Shown in pieces: positions 25,741 to 37,599 of a stretch of 64,000 nt of DNA. Every line of letters begins with the position of its first letter. Position 1 is the stretch's first letter. The notes beneath the pieces are model-generated. The model was given only the letters and a program-made list of their open reading frames with translations, made no database searches and was not told where the DNA came from. The DNA is from Acholoe squamosa (lineage: Eukaryota; Annelida; Polychaeta; Phyllodocida; Polynoidae), in NCBI GenBank assembly GCA_949317995.1, contig OX439038.1, positions 70,008,659 through 70,072,658 on the forward strand, given 5' to 3'. A program made the position numbers and the translations under genes.

Positions 25741-26469
25741 TTGCTCTCCCATATATAGGTTCAGCCTAGCACCTCGGCAGGTCGGAAATTCCTCCATTGA
25801 ATCTCATGCCATCCACTTGACCTACGGCCCACCACTCTCATTTATCTAAATGTGTACCACCAACTCTGCCTTTTCTAACCGCCCACCCACTCCTGCACAG
25901 TCTCTCCGACCTCCTCAAAGTCTACAAGGATATAATGGGCTAAGCTTTGTAGGCTGACATCTTTTCCCCAAGGTCACGCAGAATGCCTATTCCATTCATA
26001 ACCTCAGGTTATGAGAAAAAAACGTCACATTGTGTAGAATAAGTTTCGATGGACGTTATATATGAGGGGGCCAGCAGAAAGGATGGGTCATGAGCCCTCA
26101 CACGGGCCACCTTTTCAACATGCCCCTCACATATGTATGTTTCAGTTCTTTCTTCTCTATTGAATGTGCTGGAATTTCTGTCCACGTTTCCCTTACCATT
26201 AGGTCTCTGTGGAATTAGAAATAGAAGCTTAAGAAATGGAATTGCCGTCTCCTGCTTCCTCAGGCCGTACATTGTGGGTGGATCAAAGGGGCGTTCAGTG
26301 CCTTCTTTAGTGCCTCACCAAGAAACCTTCCCTCTGAGGGTAGTACTAGGTTGAGTCCACCATGAGTTGGACATAAATCCTGAACCACAGGCCTACATCT
26401 GATTCTGTAGAGTGCTGAGCTTGATAATCATAATTAATAGAGCATTTTAGAGAGCAATTCCTACCACTA

Positions 26470-26733
26470 AGGGAGTGGTCATTATTTATCAACAAGCTCG
26501 GCGACCGTCAAATTTTTTTGCACTCCCCCGTGACAGAGGCGCGGAGAATTTTTGCACCCCTCTTTGTTCTATAGTAGCGCACCTGCTTTTTTGCTAAAAA
26601 GAGGGTAAATTTTTTTAGCCCCCCCTCAAAAGGGGTCCAAATTTTTTAGCCCCCCCCTCGGGAGGGGTCTGAATTTTTTACGCCCCCCCTCAAACCCACC
26701 ACCCCCCTTGTTGATAAATAATGACCACTCCCT
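26470..26733. mobile_element. 264-bp MITE with 27-bp perfect inverted ends
   Basis: AGGGAGTGGTCATTATTTAT (26470 on, 27 bp in all) is exactly mirrored at 26707-26733. The interior consists of short tandem units with AAATTTTTTAGCCCCCC and runs of C. It has no coding capacity. Confidence 0.9.
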
Positions 26734-27904
26734 AAAATCACCTAAGAACAGCGAGAGAGCTTGGCATACATATAACAACTACAAATTCGAGTGTTCAACT
26801 AAATTATGTGTCCGACTCTGGGTGAGTCTACCCCACGCTATTTCTACCCCACTGTGCCCTAACATATCCCATGCCCACATCCACTCACCTCCCACCTTGT
26901 ATCGATCAGAGGTGAGGTACTGGTATTCTGACCTCTATTGTGGTAGGTCGGTAGTCCTGTGCAGGAAATAGTGTGAAGTCTTGCGGTGAAAGTGAAGACT
27001 GAAGTAAAAAGTAAAGTACACGGGTAAGGATGTGGAAAACGTGGAATGATGCGTTGCTATGAGTACATGAATTGTCCATATATATTTAGTTTTGACCCCC
27101 CCCCCCAACACCAGTGTGAAGGTCTATAGCCCCACCCCCCTGGCAATGAATGATTGTCCCTAAGGTCCATGTTTTCTGTCGGCATGATGCATCATTTCAA
27201 TTACTCCTGTTGGAGTGGATCAATACTGTAGCCCTGCCCATTATGATGCACGGATCCAGCTCACCTGGCGGCTTAATTGGACTGCATTCATGTATAACGT
27301 ATGCCAAAAGGCACTATAAGACCCTTAAATGGCTAATAACATGCACTACCTTTCTCAGAATCTGACTGACCCATGCCCCCTGAGGGGGAGATAGTGTCAT
27401 CAACAGTACCACTTCTGCATCTGTATAGATTAAGGGCCTGTATAGAAATATGAGGTCTACAGCCTACTTATGGCAGCCATTTCCTGCTCCAGAGGCCTTA
27501 GGTACCTCCAGGGAGTGAGGCTGCCTTATCCCTGGCTAGGGCCACTTCTGCACTGACCCTGCAGGGGCCATATCTCAATACCAACTGATTTACCACACAC
27601 ACACACACATTCATATATAACTACATTTCTTTCATTGGATAAGGCAAGGCAACAGAATGAAGCAATTACACTGTACAACAAATTTTCCCTTTTCAAAAAA
27701 AAACAGAGCTAAAACCCACCACTTCCTTTGTATTCCTGCTAGAACTATGTATCATATGGAGCATGCTAAGACCAAACACATAATATTCCATACAACTGGT
27801 TCCAACACCCGGAATGATTGATTCCTCAGAGCCACTTTTTGGTGAATTATGATTTGCAGCAGTGTCAAAGCTATTTATATAACCTAGATAAATAACAGGA
27901 ATGA

Positions 27905-28110
27905 CATAAGAAAGTTGTTGTACAGGTTTGGACTACAATACGTGGGTGAAAATAGTGAAATCATTGCCCTTGGGGGTGATTTTCAGCATATATGGCACCC
28001 TATCTCAAAATTGAGAGCCAATAGACATTTTATAACCTCATTTACAGACTCAGCAGCCTCAAAATTAAGTATAATTGATATGTTTGGTCTCTGTTTTTTC
28101 CCGACCGTTG
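27905..28110 (+). pseudogene. Possible LINE (L1-like) endonuclease fragment
   Basis: The frame gives EIIALGGDFQHIWHPI, which resembles the 'iilGGDFN.....p' block of L1-type endonucleases, followed by SKLSIIDMFGLC in place of the usual 'm..lgLvDvWR'. The piece is short and degraded, and no RT follows. Confidence 0.35.
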
Positions 28111-29736
28111 TACAGTGTTTTTTTGTGTATGAGGTGTATATCAAATCTTGTTTTGCAGTAAATGAAGATCAAAATACACAGTCAATAATAATCTTGTTAG
28201 GTAAAATCATATAAAGTGGTGCATAAAATTATTAATTTTTCAAAGTATTTCTCTTCTGACACTAAAAGTATATCACTAGAAATAGACCCATACAAGACGA
28301 TCTGTACATACTGGAGTATTGGGCAAACTGGGTTTTGATAGCCAGGGTGCTCTATCTGGCCCCTAACTAACTCAGGGTTAGAGATGCCTCAACCCAACAT
28401 GAACCATTATGGTAAACCCAAATCCTGATACCTCCTTACCAGTTGATGTAGCACCCATCAGCCTCCGTAGCCTGTGTCTATTAGTCACTGAGTTAGGAGA
28501 AGTCGACCCTGACCACAGAAGTGGAAAACATGGTGCCTTATTCAATTTGGAAGGTGACCTTTAATGGAATTGCAATGGAAAAGCACAAAAATGTATGAAA
28601 CTGGTGAGAGATAAAAGAAGAAGAAATGCAAATTTATACAAATTCAATTTTACACATTGTGACAAGTCTATTATTTTACTAACATGCCATAAAAGCTGGA
28701 ATGGGGTTAATTGGGAAAATGGCTATATCACATACATTTTTCTTTTGCGTCTCATAATTGTATTGCTCTCCTCGGGGGTTAGCATCTCCATTGAATAACT
28801 TTGTTATAGACCAGTTAAATGACAGTATACACCAGATTGTACAGTATTCAGGTTCAGAGCACTCTATATGCGTCATCAACAAGAGGGCCTTATGTTCATC
28901 TTGTCCCAAAACCCAACATACTACAGAGGTCATTCATTAGCTGCTGAGAACCAGGCCAAACACACAGTGGCCCACACAGTAAATCTAATGTTGTACAAAT
29001 GCTAATGTCACCACATGAAGACAATTGCCATAGTTTTATTCATAATTTTCATTTATTCTAAATAAAATGAACATTAAGATGATTTATCTTTGCAGTTGGT
29101 GGATCAAACTAATTTTAAGTGTAACATAAATAGTCATCACTTTTGTCGCCAAGCATTTTTATCAATTAGGCAATATGATATTTTATCTTCCACTCAGACA
29201 ATGCTGCTGGCTATGGGAATGGATGGGGTTTGCTTATTTTGCGGCTGTCGTTATAATTTTCCAGGAATTACCTTCAGTAATTGGGTTAACTGTGGTTTTT
29301 AAAATGCCATCAAATTGTGGAGGTTGCTCACATATTTGGATAACTAGTAGGAGTCAGTCAATATGGAGGTAGCCTACTGAAGGATGAGGCGGGTGTGTTT
29401 AAGGATAATTTTTAATCTTGAAACATGGCTCCAAAAGCTTTTCTTGACAACCCCATTCAATCAATTAACTTTCGTTCATTTTTTTCTTCCAAAACCTCAC
29501 TCACACAGCGAATGTATGACAACCTATGAATAAAAATAAAAATGACTGAAATTAGTATTACATCATTATTCAGGTACAAATTGGTTCCCATCTAAAGTCT
29601 CATTACTTATCATTGGGCTGAATGCAGTGGAAGCATAAATAGATTAGTTGTGGTTTGATGTGACATCTCTGTATGCCTAACCACTCCTGGTGGGTTAATT
29701 TCAAAACTTATATTGTGTTTCTCCTTTTTCTTTCAG
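28111..29736. other. Intron DNA inside the duplicated block
   Basis: No gene recognised. From about 28890 onward it is closely matched by 44335-45000, including AAGATGATTTATCTTTGC and GGAGTCAGTCAATATGGAGG. Confidence 0.55.
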
Positions 29737-29863
29737 TGCCTGTGGGTGTTAACGGTTTCCCTGCCCGTCATCTTTGTCAATGCTCCTACCACCATACACA
29801 AACCTGGGGCCATATGGTTCGGCCAGCCAACTGATGTCGTGGGAGCTGTGCTATCCTGTACAG
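29737..29863 (+). CDS. DUF1295 / steroid 5-alpha-reductase-like protein, exon 2 of those visible
   Basis: The acceptor CTTTTTCTTTCAG precedes the exon and GTAGGT is the donor. It is 127 nt long, phase 0 in and phase 1 out. It encodes CLWVLTVSLPVIFVNAPTT, a hydrophobic helix that in this family follows the aromatic FWAYQ segment of the previous exon, then a loop with WFGQPTDVVGAVLSC leading into the next helix. The exon was not found in the duplicated copy (expected about 45000-45300), one reason to treat that copy as dead. Confidence 0.85.
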
Positions 29864-29939
29864 GTAGGTACCTTTTTCATGTTTGTGTGTGTGTGTTGTG
29901 TGTGTGTTTTACTTTTTTGTTGTTTACTTACACAATAGT

Positions 29940-30720
29940 ATTGGGAAAGTGGAAATTGATTCGAGCTAGCACGGAGTAGTACATGTATAGGGCAAGCCAA
30001 TATTGACTCATGCCATCACTTATAGGAAAAGTGTACATTGACTCAGGCTGAGACTAAGTAGTATGGGAAAAGTGTACATTGACTCAGGCGGCATTGAGTA
30101 GTTTAGGGAAAGTGGACATTGACTCAGGCGGCACTGAGTAGTGCAAAAGTGGACATTGCCTCAGGCAGCACTGAGAAGCATAGAGAAAGTGTACATTGAT
30201 TCAGGCTAGCAATGAGTAGTATAGGCAAAGTGGACATTGATTCGGTCTAGCACAGAGTAGTGCAGCAAAAGTGCACATTGACTCAGGCAGCATTGAGAAG
30301 TACAGGGAAAGTGGACATTGATTCGGGCTAGCACTAAGTAGTATAGGGAAAGTGGACATTGAGTCAGGCAGCACTGAGTAATTACCATAGGGAAAGTGTG
30401 CATTGACTCAGGCAGCACTGAGTAGTACAGAGAGGTGTACATTGACTTAGGCTGGTACTGAGCAGTATAGCAAAAGTGTAAATTGACTCAAGCTGGCACT
30501 AAGTAGTATGGGGAAATTGATGATTGCCTCAGGATAGCACTGAGAAGTCTAGGTAAGTTGTACATTGGTTTGGGCTAGCACTGAGTAGTATTGAGAAAGT
30601 GGGCATTAGCTCAGGGTAGAACTCAGGGAAATAGTACATTACCTCAAGATGGTACTGAATGGTATAGGCAAAGTGGACATAAACTGAGGCTGCCACTGAG
30701 TATCAAAGGGAAAGTACGGC
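29940..30720. repeat. ~40-bp minisatellite, roughly 18 diverged units
   Basis: Units resemble AAAGTGTACATTGACTCAGG followed by CAGCACTGAGTAGTATAGGG. The same units occur at 45320-45450, 47815-48060 and 49110-49320 in the second duplicate, where about 2.4 kb of other DNA splits the array. Confidence 0.9.
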
Positions 30721-31464
30721 AGTCAGTGCTTGTTGCCTTATGGCAACCAGAGAGAGTTGTTACACTCCTAAAGCATGATACAATGTACCAACTCACTCTT
30801 TTACCTTTATTTATTTCCTACTATTCTCAGCAGAGGAGGAAAGCAAAGGTCACAAGACACTGACATTGTCTGCACTTTGTTAGAGTAAACTGATACGCCA
30901 GGCACAACCCTCTCTGGGGGCATATTCTGTGACCCTCAAGTCCCTTAGTGTTTCAGAGCTCCCTGAAATACAAAATGTGAACCCTGCATACCGTCCTGTA
31001 GGGTATCCCTTCATGCACCTTGTGACCCTTGGTTGACATTCTCCTTCCTCTTCCGGGTCAGCATGAGTTGAACATCAGGGGAAGAAGAATACAAAGGGAA
31101 CCACAGCTACCTAAGGGCCGCATAGTGATTAAATACACTATGCCCTTTTGTCACTATGATGAATGAAGGCCTCGGTGAGTAGCTCGCCAGTTTAACAGTC
31201 ATGCATGAAGGGGTTGATACACCCCTAAAGGCTTGGTATGGTGCAGTAATGACTGCAACATGACAGCAAATGGATGAGAAATGTGAGCATTACAGAGTCC
31301 TTAAGAAAATAAACTCTTCAAATATGCATGTAAGAGGATGAAGGGGACTAGAGATTAGGAAAAGAAACGGAATGGGTTCTTTTGTTACTTCATGTCTAAG
31401 AAACGGAATGGGTTCTTTGGTTCCTTCATGCCATTAGAGATCTTTCTTTCGACCTGCTTTGGAA

Positions 31465-31468
<4 letters not shown>

Positions 31469-31546
<78 letters not shown>
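31469..31546. repeat. (TA)n microsatellite
   Basis: About 78 bp of TA with one AA interruption. It is absent from the corresponding place in copy 2 (near 49795). Confidence 0.9.
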
Positions 31547-31549
<3 letters not shown>

Positions 31550-32208
31550 CTCTCTAATGGGTTTGCTAATGGATTCAGTTTTGATGATATTGCATTCTAG
31601 ATAGTTAAATCCGTGTGAATTACTTTTTCAAAATGTTCTAATCTTAATCTTACCTCTTATACTTTAATCTAATTTCTTATAAACCATGCGATTTTATCAA
31701 AGTCATATTTCTAATATGTAACCCATCCTTACAAAATGGTACGGAAGTCGCACATACAAAATGTTTAGTTAATATTGGCATATTCATTTACAGCTCATCA
31801 AGAGCTTTCATTTGGTATATAACACTTGCATATTTGAACCAGGTGGTCCTCTAAGGATCTTCCGTCAGTAAATTTAGTCGGATGAATTAAAAATCGATTA
31901 AACTGAGATAATTGACATTTTAAACATGTAATAATTTATGAATCCTATATAATTCCCATGTAATTCTATATAACCAAGAAAACTATAGCTATGTCTTCTA
32001 GGCATTTGGGGCTTAAATTCAGTTTAGTAGGCAAGGATTCTGAAAGATATCTACCCATAGGTTAGAAAAATGCTAAAATATCAATTTTAAAAAATGTGAT
32101 ATTTTTGACACTATACCACTTGAGAATGGGTCACATATGGTAACAAATACATTACATAGACATGGTTATGTTGAATTATATCCCACATATCCTTTTCATA
32201 CCCATCAG

Positions 32209-32292
32209 GTTTGGTGCTAGAGACGACAGCTGACCTACAGAAATTTGTCTTCAGAAGTGAACCTGCCAATCAAACCCATTGGTGCAACACAG
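32209..32292 (+). CDS. DUF1295 / steroid 5-alpha-reductase-like protein, exon 3 of those visible
   Basis: The acceptor TACCCATCAG and donor GTAATT bound an 84-nt exon, phase 1 in and 1 out. It encodes LVLETTADLQKFVFRSEPAN then HWCNTG. In DUF1295 proteins the same stretch reads as 'E..aD.QK..F+..p.n+..w...GLW', just before the SRHPNY motif of the next exon. The Asp-Gln-Lys core is present. Confidence 0.9.
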
Positions 32293-32400
32293 GTAATTTA
32301 TATGCCCCACATAGATCATAACTGAATTTTCAGAAATGATATGTAAACAAAGGTAGAGTCCTGTGTTCATCTATTGCTAAGAACCCCGATAATTGATACC

Positions 32401-32643
32401 TTAACCCTTTAAGGGTCGCTGATTCAGGAGTGCATCATGCCCATTGGTCATCATGATGCACCAATGAAGTGCTGGGGAATCTGCTCACCAGCACTTCATT
32501 GGAGCATCATGTTGACCTTCTGGCTGTTTGTTAACATCATAGGGCTGGCATGATGCATGAATGAAGCCCTGATGAGTTACTCCCGAGGGCTGAATTCATG
32601 CATCATTACGACCGATGGGCATCAGCGGCCCTTAAAGGGTTAA
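32401..32643. mobile_element. TTAA-flanked MITE in the intron between exons 3 and 4
   Basis: It begins TTAACCCTTTAAGGGTCGCT and ends with CGGCCCTTAAAGGGTTAA. Internal palindromes (GTGCATCATG..., GAATGAAGCCCTGATGAG...) make much of it self-complementary. The second gene copy at about 50122 lacks it, reading GATACCTGATTATTG. TTAA at both edges fits piggyBac-type mobilisation. Confidence 0.8.
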
Positions 32644-32715
32644 GTGCTGATAGGAATAAAGGCTTCATTGATTTGTTCCTTTTGCCGACTCCCATTTTCT
32701 ACTATTTGGTTGCAG

Positions 32716-32911
32716 GTTTGTGGCGGTGGTCCCGACATCCAAACTACCTTGGTGAGATGTTGTACTGGTGGGGCATGTTTTTCCTAGCGGCCACCACACT
32801 AACAGGTGCTCAGTGGACAGCCCTCCTGTCTCCCATCTTCACCTGTGTCATCATATTCTTTATCAGTGGTATACCCCTAGCAGAGAGAACAGCTGATGGT
32901 AGATATAAAGG
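32716..32911 (+). CDS. DUF1295 / steroid 5-alpha-reductase-like protein, exon 4 of those visible
   Basis: The acceptor TTGGTTGCAG and donor GTAAGG bound a 196-nt exon, phase 1 in and 2 out. It encodes LWRWSRHPNYLGEMLYWWGM, the family signature shared with isoprenylcysteine methyltransferase and steroid-reductase C-termini (cofactor-binding RHPxYxGE), then a hydrophobic helix (FFLAATTLTG) and PLAERTADGRYKG, the conserved 'P..E.+...ry..Y' turn. This is the most diagnostic exon. Confidence 0.95.
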
Positions 32912-33208
32912 GTAAGGATTAGTGTCTGAATATTGAACCGTTAACCCTTTATAGGGCTACATAGCATGGTAATTGCTTTCAATTCATTTAAAGCCCCATA
33001 ATAAGAAATTCATAAGTTCACGGAGTATCCCATAGTGCATCAATTGGTGCAAGAATCCAAGAAAATCATACTTGAACCTACTATATTTTAAACACTTCTC
33101 TTTTCTCTTTTTCTTCAAATAAACAGTAAAAACATTGATCAACATGGGTAACAATTATCAAGTTTCTGTCTTATAAATGATTCTTTCTCTTTGTTCTCTC
33201 AAATATAG

Positions 33209-33389
33209 GATAGCAGGATACACAATATACAAGAGGACTACTAGCATCCTGTTCCCGTTTCCCCCCTCCCTATACAGGAGACTTCCACACCGTGTCCGGT
33301 GTTGCCTGTGTCTGGATGTCCCGTGTTACAACTTTATTATGGAGGACGAGGAGGACAAGGACAATGATGAGGCACCCACACCTGTATAG
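33209..33389 (+). CDS. DUF1295 / steroid 5-alpha-reductase-like protein, last exon
   Basis: The acceptor CTCAAATATAG gives a GG|G glycine codon across the junction. The exon then encodes YTIYKRTTSILFPFPPSLYR, the family's conserved 'Y...+.ts.liP.pp.lyr' end, RCCLCLDVPCYNFIM and a strongly acidic tail EDEEDKDNDE before TAG at 33387. The acidic tail is probably cytosolic. An open frame does extend upstream of 33209 into the intron, but the splice evidence decides the start. Confidence 0.9.
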
Positions 33390-35330
33390 ACACTGGAATA
33401 ATTAACTTAAAGCTCTTCTCTTGTAGCTAAACTGTATACATTTTGGTATGCATTGGGTGGCTTAATGGTACTTTTGGGCAGTATTCCCTGTACATTTTAG
33501 TATGAAATACCCCCAAGCCACCTCAAAAGATCTCCGACCTGCCTCCAAAATTGTGCAGCGGACTTGAAGAAACTACTAAGGCATTTGGTAGTGCCACTGA
33601 AGAAACCTGGTGAAAACTCAAGAGTGACTACAGACTTAACAACAGGACAGTGTCGTCCATCACTACTAAGGAACATAGTGATGACAGAGCAGTACTTAGT
33701 GGGTACTGGCCTCTAGTGTAACAAAAGACATTGGGTTCATTGGAGGACTAGTCACTGGAGCCATCTGACGAGCCATCTGATGAGACACCTCTCCAGGCAC
33801 TAACCTGTCTTGTGAGAGGTGAGAGGGTATCTTCAGTGAGACTGGTGAATTCTAGTGCGGCCTCATAGTAACCTCTGACTAGACAACTCTCGATTGACTT
33901 GTGACCTGTGGTATTGACATTGGCCTCTAGTGTGACTAGGATAGAGGCATCTGGAGGGTTTCAAAATGATAGTTATTGATATCATTTTGAAATGCCCTGC
34001 TGGTGTAACAAGGGACCTTGGCTGTAATAACTGAACTCTGGTTCCACTGGTTATCTCTATCTCACTGGTACCTTCAAAACCCAGACTAATATAGGCTTAA
34101 GGCAGTATAAAGCTCACCTTGGTCGAACTCCACGTTTTATGAACTTGAAATCCTGTTAAAGTAGTCTAAACCACCTATACCAGGAGGACATTTGCCAATA
34201 ATGTTATTTAATGTTAAGACATTGATCCCTATAATATGGATTAGGATGTTTTGAAAAATGAGGGTGGTGTGTGGGACAACACCCATTGACTTATCTTGTA
34301 TGATAGCCTGGGATTGCAGGTGAAGATCTGACCATTGAAGATTGTCCACTGCTCCAGTGGACATTCTTTGATAAGCTGCAATTCATATGTAATGGTTTAC
34401 TTTGCAGAAAATGAACACCCCTTTACCGTCGTGAACATAAAGAAATATACGGACACCCTGTAAATTTGTGTGCTTCTAATGTGTGTGTCAGAGGGCAATT
34501 CTTAACAATGCTAATCAAAACTGTTAGAAAATGCCTCCCAGAGGTGGACTGCATGTAAAGTGAAAAAATGGTTAATCCTGTCCAGGCAAACCTGTCTCAA
34601 ACAAGGACTGTATACAAAATTGCTAGTTCCAAGCAACTTATTTGTCTATGCATTGTATCCTGTAATTGTACAACTGAATGTACTCATCTACAAGATACAT
34701 TATGGAAAGTCCACAAATAGTAGAGTTTAACTGATTATCATATATGGCTTTGTCTAAGCGCAGTCAAATATATAGAACAAAGTCAGTAATTATGATAAGC
34801 CAAACATGATTTTTCAAAAATGGAAAAAGGTATAAACAGTTTTGCATTATGTAAGCAAAGTGAAATGTATAGAATTTTGCATTCAGGAAGGTGAAATAGT
34901 TTAATATTTAATAGACAATGTACATTCATGAAGAATATTGAAGCTTGAAGTAATAATGCTGAATGTACAGGACTGATGCAGCAATAACATCAAGGAGAAT
35001 AACATAAATATCCATCATTCATTATAGATTCTTAAGGCAGAGTGTCTGCATATAGAATACTGATATTCTGTGCTATTCCAACATGGAAGTACATATTTGA
35101 CCTGGTTTTGAATGGTGATAAAGAGTCTAGCCGTTGTAAGCTTTGATATGGTTGTGCTTACAAAATTTTGTATCACTCTTCTAATCTGTCTTATTAATGG
35201 CAATAATATAATTGTAGAACTATATTCAAATGGTGCTTTGTTGTATTCAGTCCCACAATATGAATGTACAGATTGCAGACATTTACCTCTTGTCAAATTC
35301 TATACAATAAAAAAGAATCATGGAGATAGC
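33390..35330 (+). other. Probable 3' UTR / downstream flank of the DUF1295 gene
   Basis: No further coding. The best polyadenylation signal seen is AATAAA at 35306-35311. A hairpin with 13-14 bp arms (33958-33971 and 33980-33993, GTTTCAAAATGATA) is kept in the second copy (52155-52190). The transcript end is inferred only. Confidence 0.4.
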
Positions 35331-35570
35331 CTCCTGAAATTAATCTCTTATTTTCAATAAATTATAGAACCCGCTTTTGGACACCCATGATGGTATGAGA
35401 GGTGATTCAAAAGGAAATAACATGTAAATAACAAACAATTGGCACCATGAGGACAGTGTGGCCCATCTCTTGATTTAGACATCTGTGCACAACATGAGAG
35501 ATGTGAAATGGACGGAGTCTCATATTGCTACCTCATCAGGGGCCCAGTAGTGCATTTATGCTCCGTTTAG

Positions 35571-36244
35571 TCGCCAGAGGCTAGTGTGTACAAAGGACAT
35601 GCATAACACCTCAATGAAAGATGAATACAACAAAAAATATCAGTATAGACTCGTTCAATAATGCACACCTTTTTCATTGTAGTATCTAAAATCCAAATCC
35701 AAACTACCCTTTTTAGAACCACATGATTCACCAAAGTTCATGAACTTTACTTGCCATGACACAAACATGCAGCACCAGCAAGTGTTGTGTCTGTACATCG
35801 TGTTGATATATTTTGGCAGAGCCGGCATGCCTGCAATTATACATCATGATACACCGTTATGGTACATTGAAGAAGGATGTGGCCCTTAAAGGTTTTATTG
35901 TATACCTTGATTCCCACTCATGTAAGACAGAACAATGCATGTGTTGCTGTTTTGTATCTATTGACAAACCAGTCTACCTGTATGAATCATAATGATCCTG
36001 TTCTTCATATAAATCAATAATAATACCTTTGGCAGCCATAGCTCCTTCTGAATTGACACATCAATATCTACATGTACATGTCATGGAGTATACAGTTTTC
36101 AAGGATCTATGTTTTCATGAGACATGGTAGTAAGGAAAATATTAAATCAAACAATAAAGATATATACCTTGGTTGTAAACCTTTTTACGTTTTGCAAAAA
36201 TTTAACCTCCATCTCACATTCTAAGAGGGGGTATTCAAGCTGGC
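35571..36244. other. Spacer between duplicated blocks, no recognised feature
   Basis: AT-rich sequence without domain-bearing open frames. Confidence 0.5.
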
Positions 36245-36974
36245 TTAACCCTTTTGTGCCCAGAATTATTTTGAGGAAGCTGATTTATTCAACACATTTG
36301 ACATAGTAGCGGCTTTTATCTATATCATGTCCACATTTAAGTATTTATTCATATGGTAACCAAGAGGGCAGTTATATAGCTTTCAGAAAATGTAATATGA
36401 AGCATATGTTTGAGTTTTATATGAGTCACTAGGGAATGATTATGGTGCTTGAAGTTGAAATTGGCTGATTTGGATGAACATGCCCAGAAGTTTTTACTTT
36501 TTTTATTTTTTATATATTTTGGTGGGGAATAGGCTATTCAACTCATAAAGCATTATTTTAACATTTCAAAGAATGCCATATTGATTGAAATTGAACAACA
36601 ATACATATCATAATGGGATTCCTTGGAGAAAATCACATGGAAATTATTTTGTCAATATTTTTGGTATATTTATCAATATTTTTGTGGATTTAGTGAATTT
36701 TCTGTATTTCCCCCATATTCTCATGGCCAGAGCGCGCACTTTTCATGTATTTTAAGCCTATCTTCAATCCATTATTTTCTGCAATACCATTTATCAATAA
36801 TTATATATCTAATGCACCATAATATATTTGGTATCGTTGGAAAGCTCTTGACATTATGAAAGTTTTGATATCAGAATTATCTTAATCTGGTTAATATTAA
36901 ACCCATGGTGGTATGTAGAACATAGATACATGCTTAAGAGCGCACTTTTGCTAATCTGGGCACGTAAGGGTTAA
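36245..36974. mobile_element. TTAA-flanked MITE, family shared with 54607-55313
   Basis: The left end TTAACCCTTTTGTGCCCAGA and the right end, read on the other strand as TTAACCCTTACGTGCCCAGA, form inverted termini with TTAA at both edges. The same terminal words (GGTGCCCA, TTAACC) end the element at 54607-55313. No transposase. Confidence 0.8.
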
Positions 36975-37599
36975 TTATCAAGTGTGAGGGAGCTGTACAA
37001 AGATTAATAAAAGGACATTGCAGCAGAAGACCACTATAGACTTAACCCAGCTGCTGTTACAATTACTTGTAGAGACTACACTGTGCACTTTCCCTGACCT
37101 GGCCCCTCTCACCCCACCTCAGTGCACACTGGTCTGTCCAAATTGATAGTATTACAGAAATCAGTGAGGTTTAAGTGATTCAATACCTTCACCTGTCACC
37201 TCAGACTAAAATCCATTAGAACAAGCTGCCCCTGGCCAGAAATAAACCTGGAATTGAAGCAGAATGAAGGGGAATCTGACGCAGGAAATGCTGAATGGAT
37301 GCATGTAGCAATTTTAAAGTGAGGGAAGTGTTCATATATGGAGTTATCAGGATGCTTTCCCAAAGGGTATCAAGTATCCAGAAGCATTCAAATGAAGAAA
37401 TATGTCTGATGTATGTCGTAGGGGGAGAGGGTAGATCGTTCAGGGTGTTGTGTTTTTTTTACGAGAAAACCAGCATTAATATCACAGGCCTGTGATATTG
37501 TGATCTCACATCGACGAAAATAGATTCGGGGAGGAAAAAAAGAAGCCAATAGATATGTTCCTGAGGTGTTCTGTGAATTAAACTGTTGCTCTGAAATCA

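Larger units (their letters stand above)
109..29736 (+). other. Large intron (~29.6 kb) of the DUF1295 gene
   Basis: Inferred from the phase-0 junction between exon 33-108 and exon 29737-29863. The donor is GTAAAT and the acceptor is a T/C-rich tract ending TTTCAG. The interval contains only mobile-element relics, minisatellites and unassigned AT-rich DNA; no other cellular gene was recognised in it. Small exons of unrelated genes cannot be excluded by eye. Confidence 0.6.
24590..35570. repeat. Large segmental duplication, copy 1 (contains exons 2-5)
   Basis: Colinear partner of 39900-54050 in direct orientation. Anchors, copy 1 / copy 2: CTGGAGCTCAT region 24690/39970; AAATTCCTCCATTGAAT type words 25788/42882; CCAACTGATTTACCACACA 27578/43487; the 'cttgtcccaaaac' block 28899/44346; minisatellite 29940-30720 / 45320-49320 in pieces; exon 3 32209/49962; exon 4 32716/50214; exon 5 33209/51409; downstream DNA to about 35540/53990. 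Insertions in each copy account for the length difference. Confidence 0.85.

Noticed and set aside
25507-25797. Ser-Leu and Arg-Glu open frames
   Set aside because: Produced by the (CT)n microsatellite; no domain.
30206-30442. Repeat-bearing protein gene on the - strand
   Set aside because: The frame is the minisatellite translated; the same happens at 47776-48177.
33177-33208. In-frame ATG upstream of the last DUF1295 exon
   Set aside because: It is intron sequence; a clear acceptor at 33207-33208 and codon phase fix the exon start.
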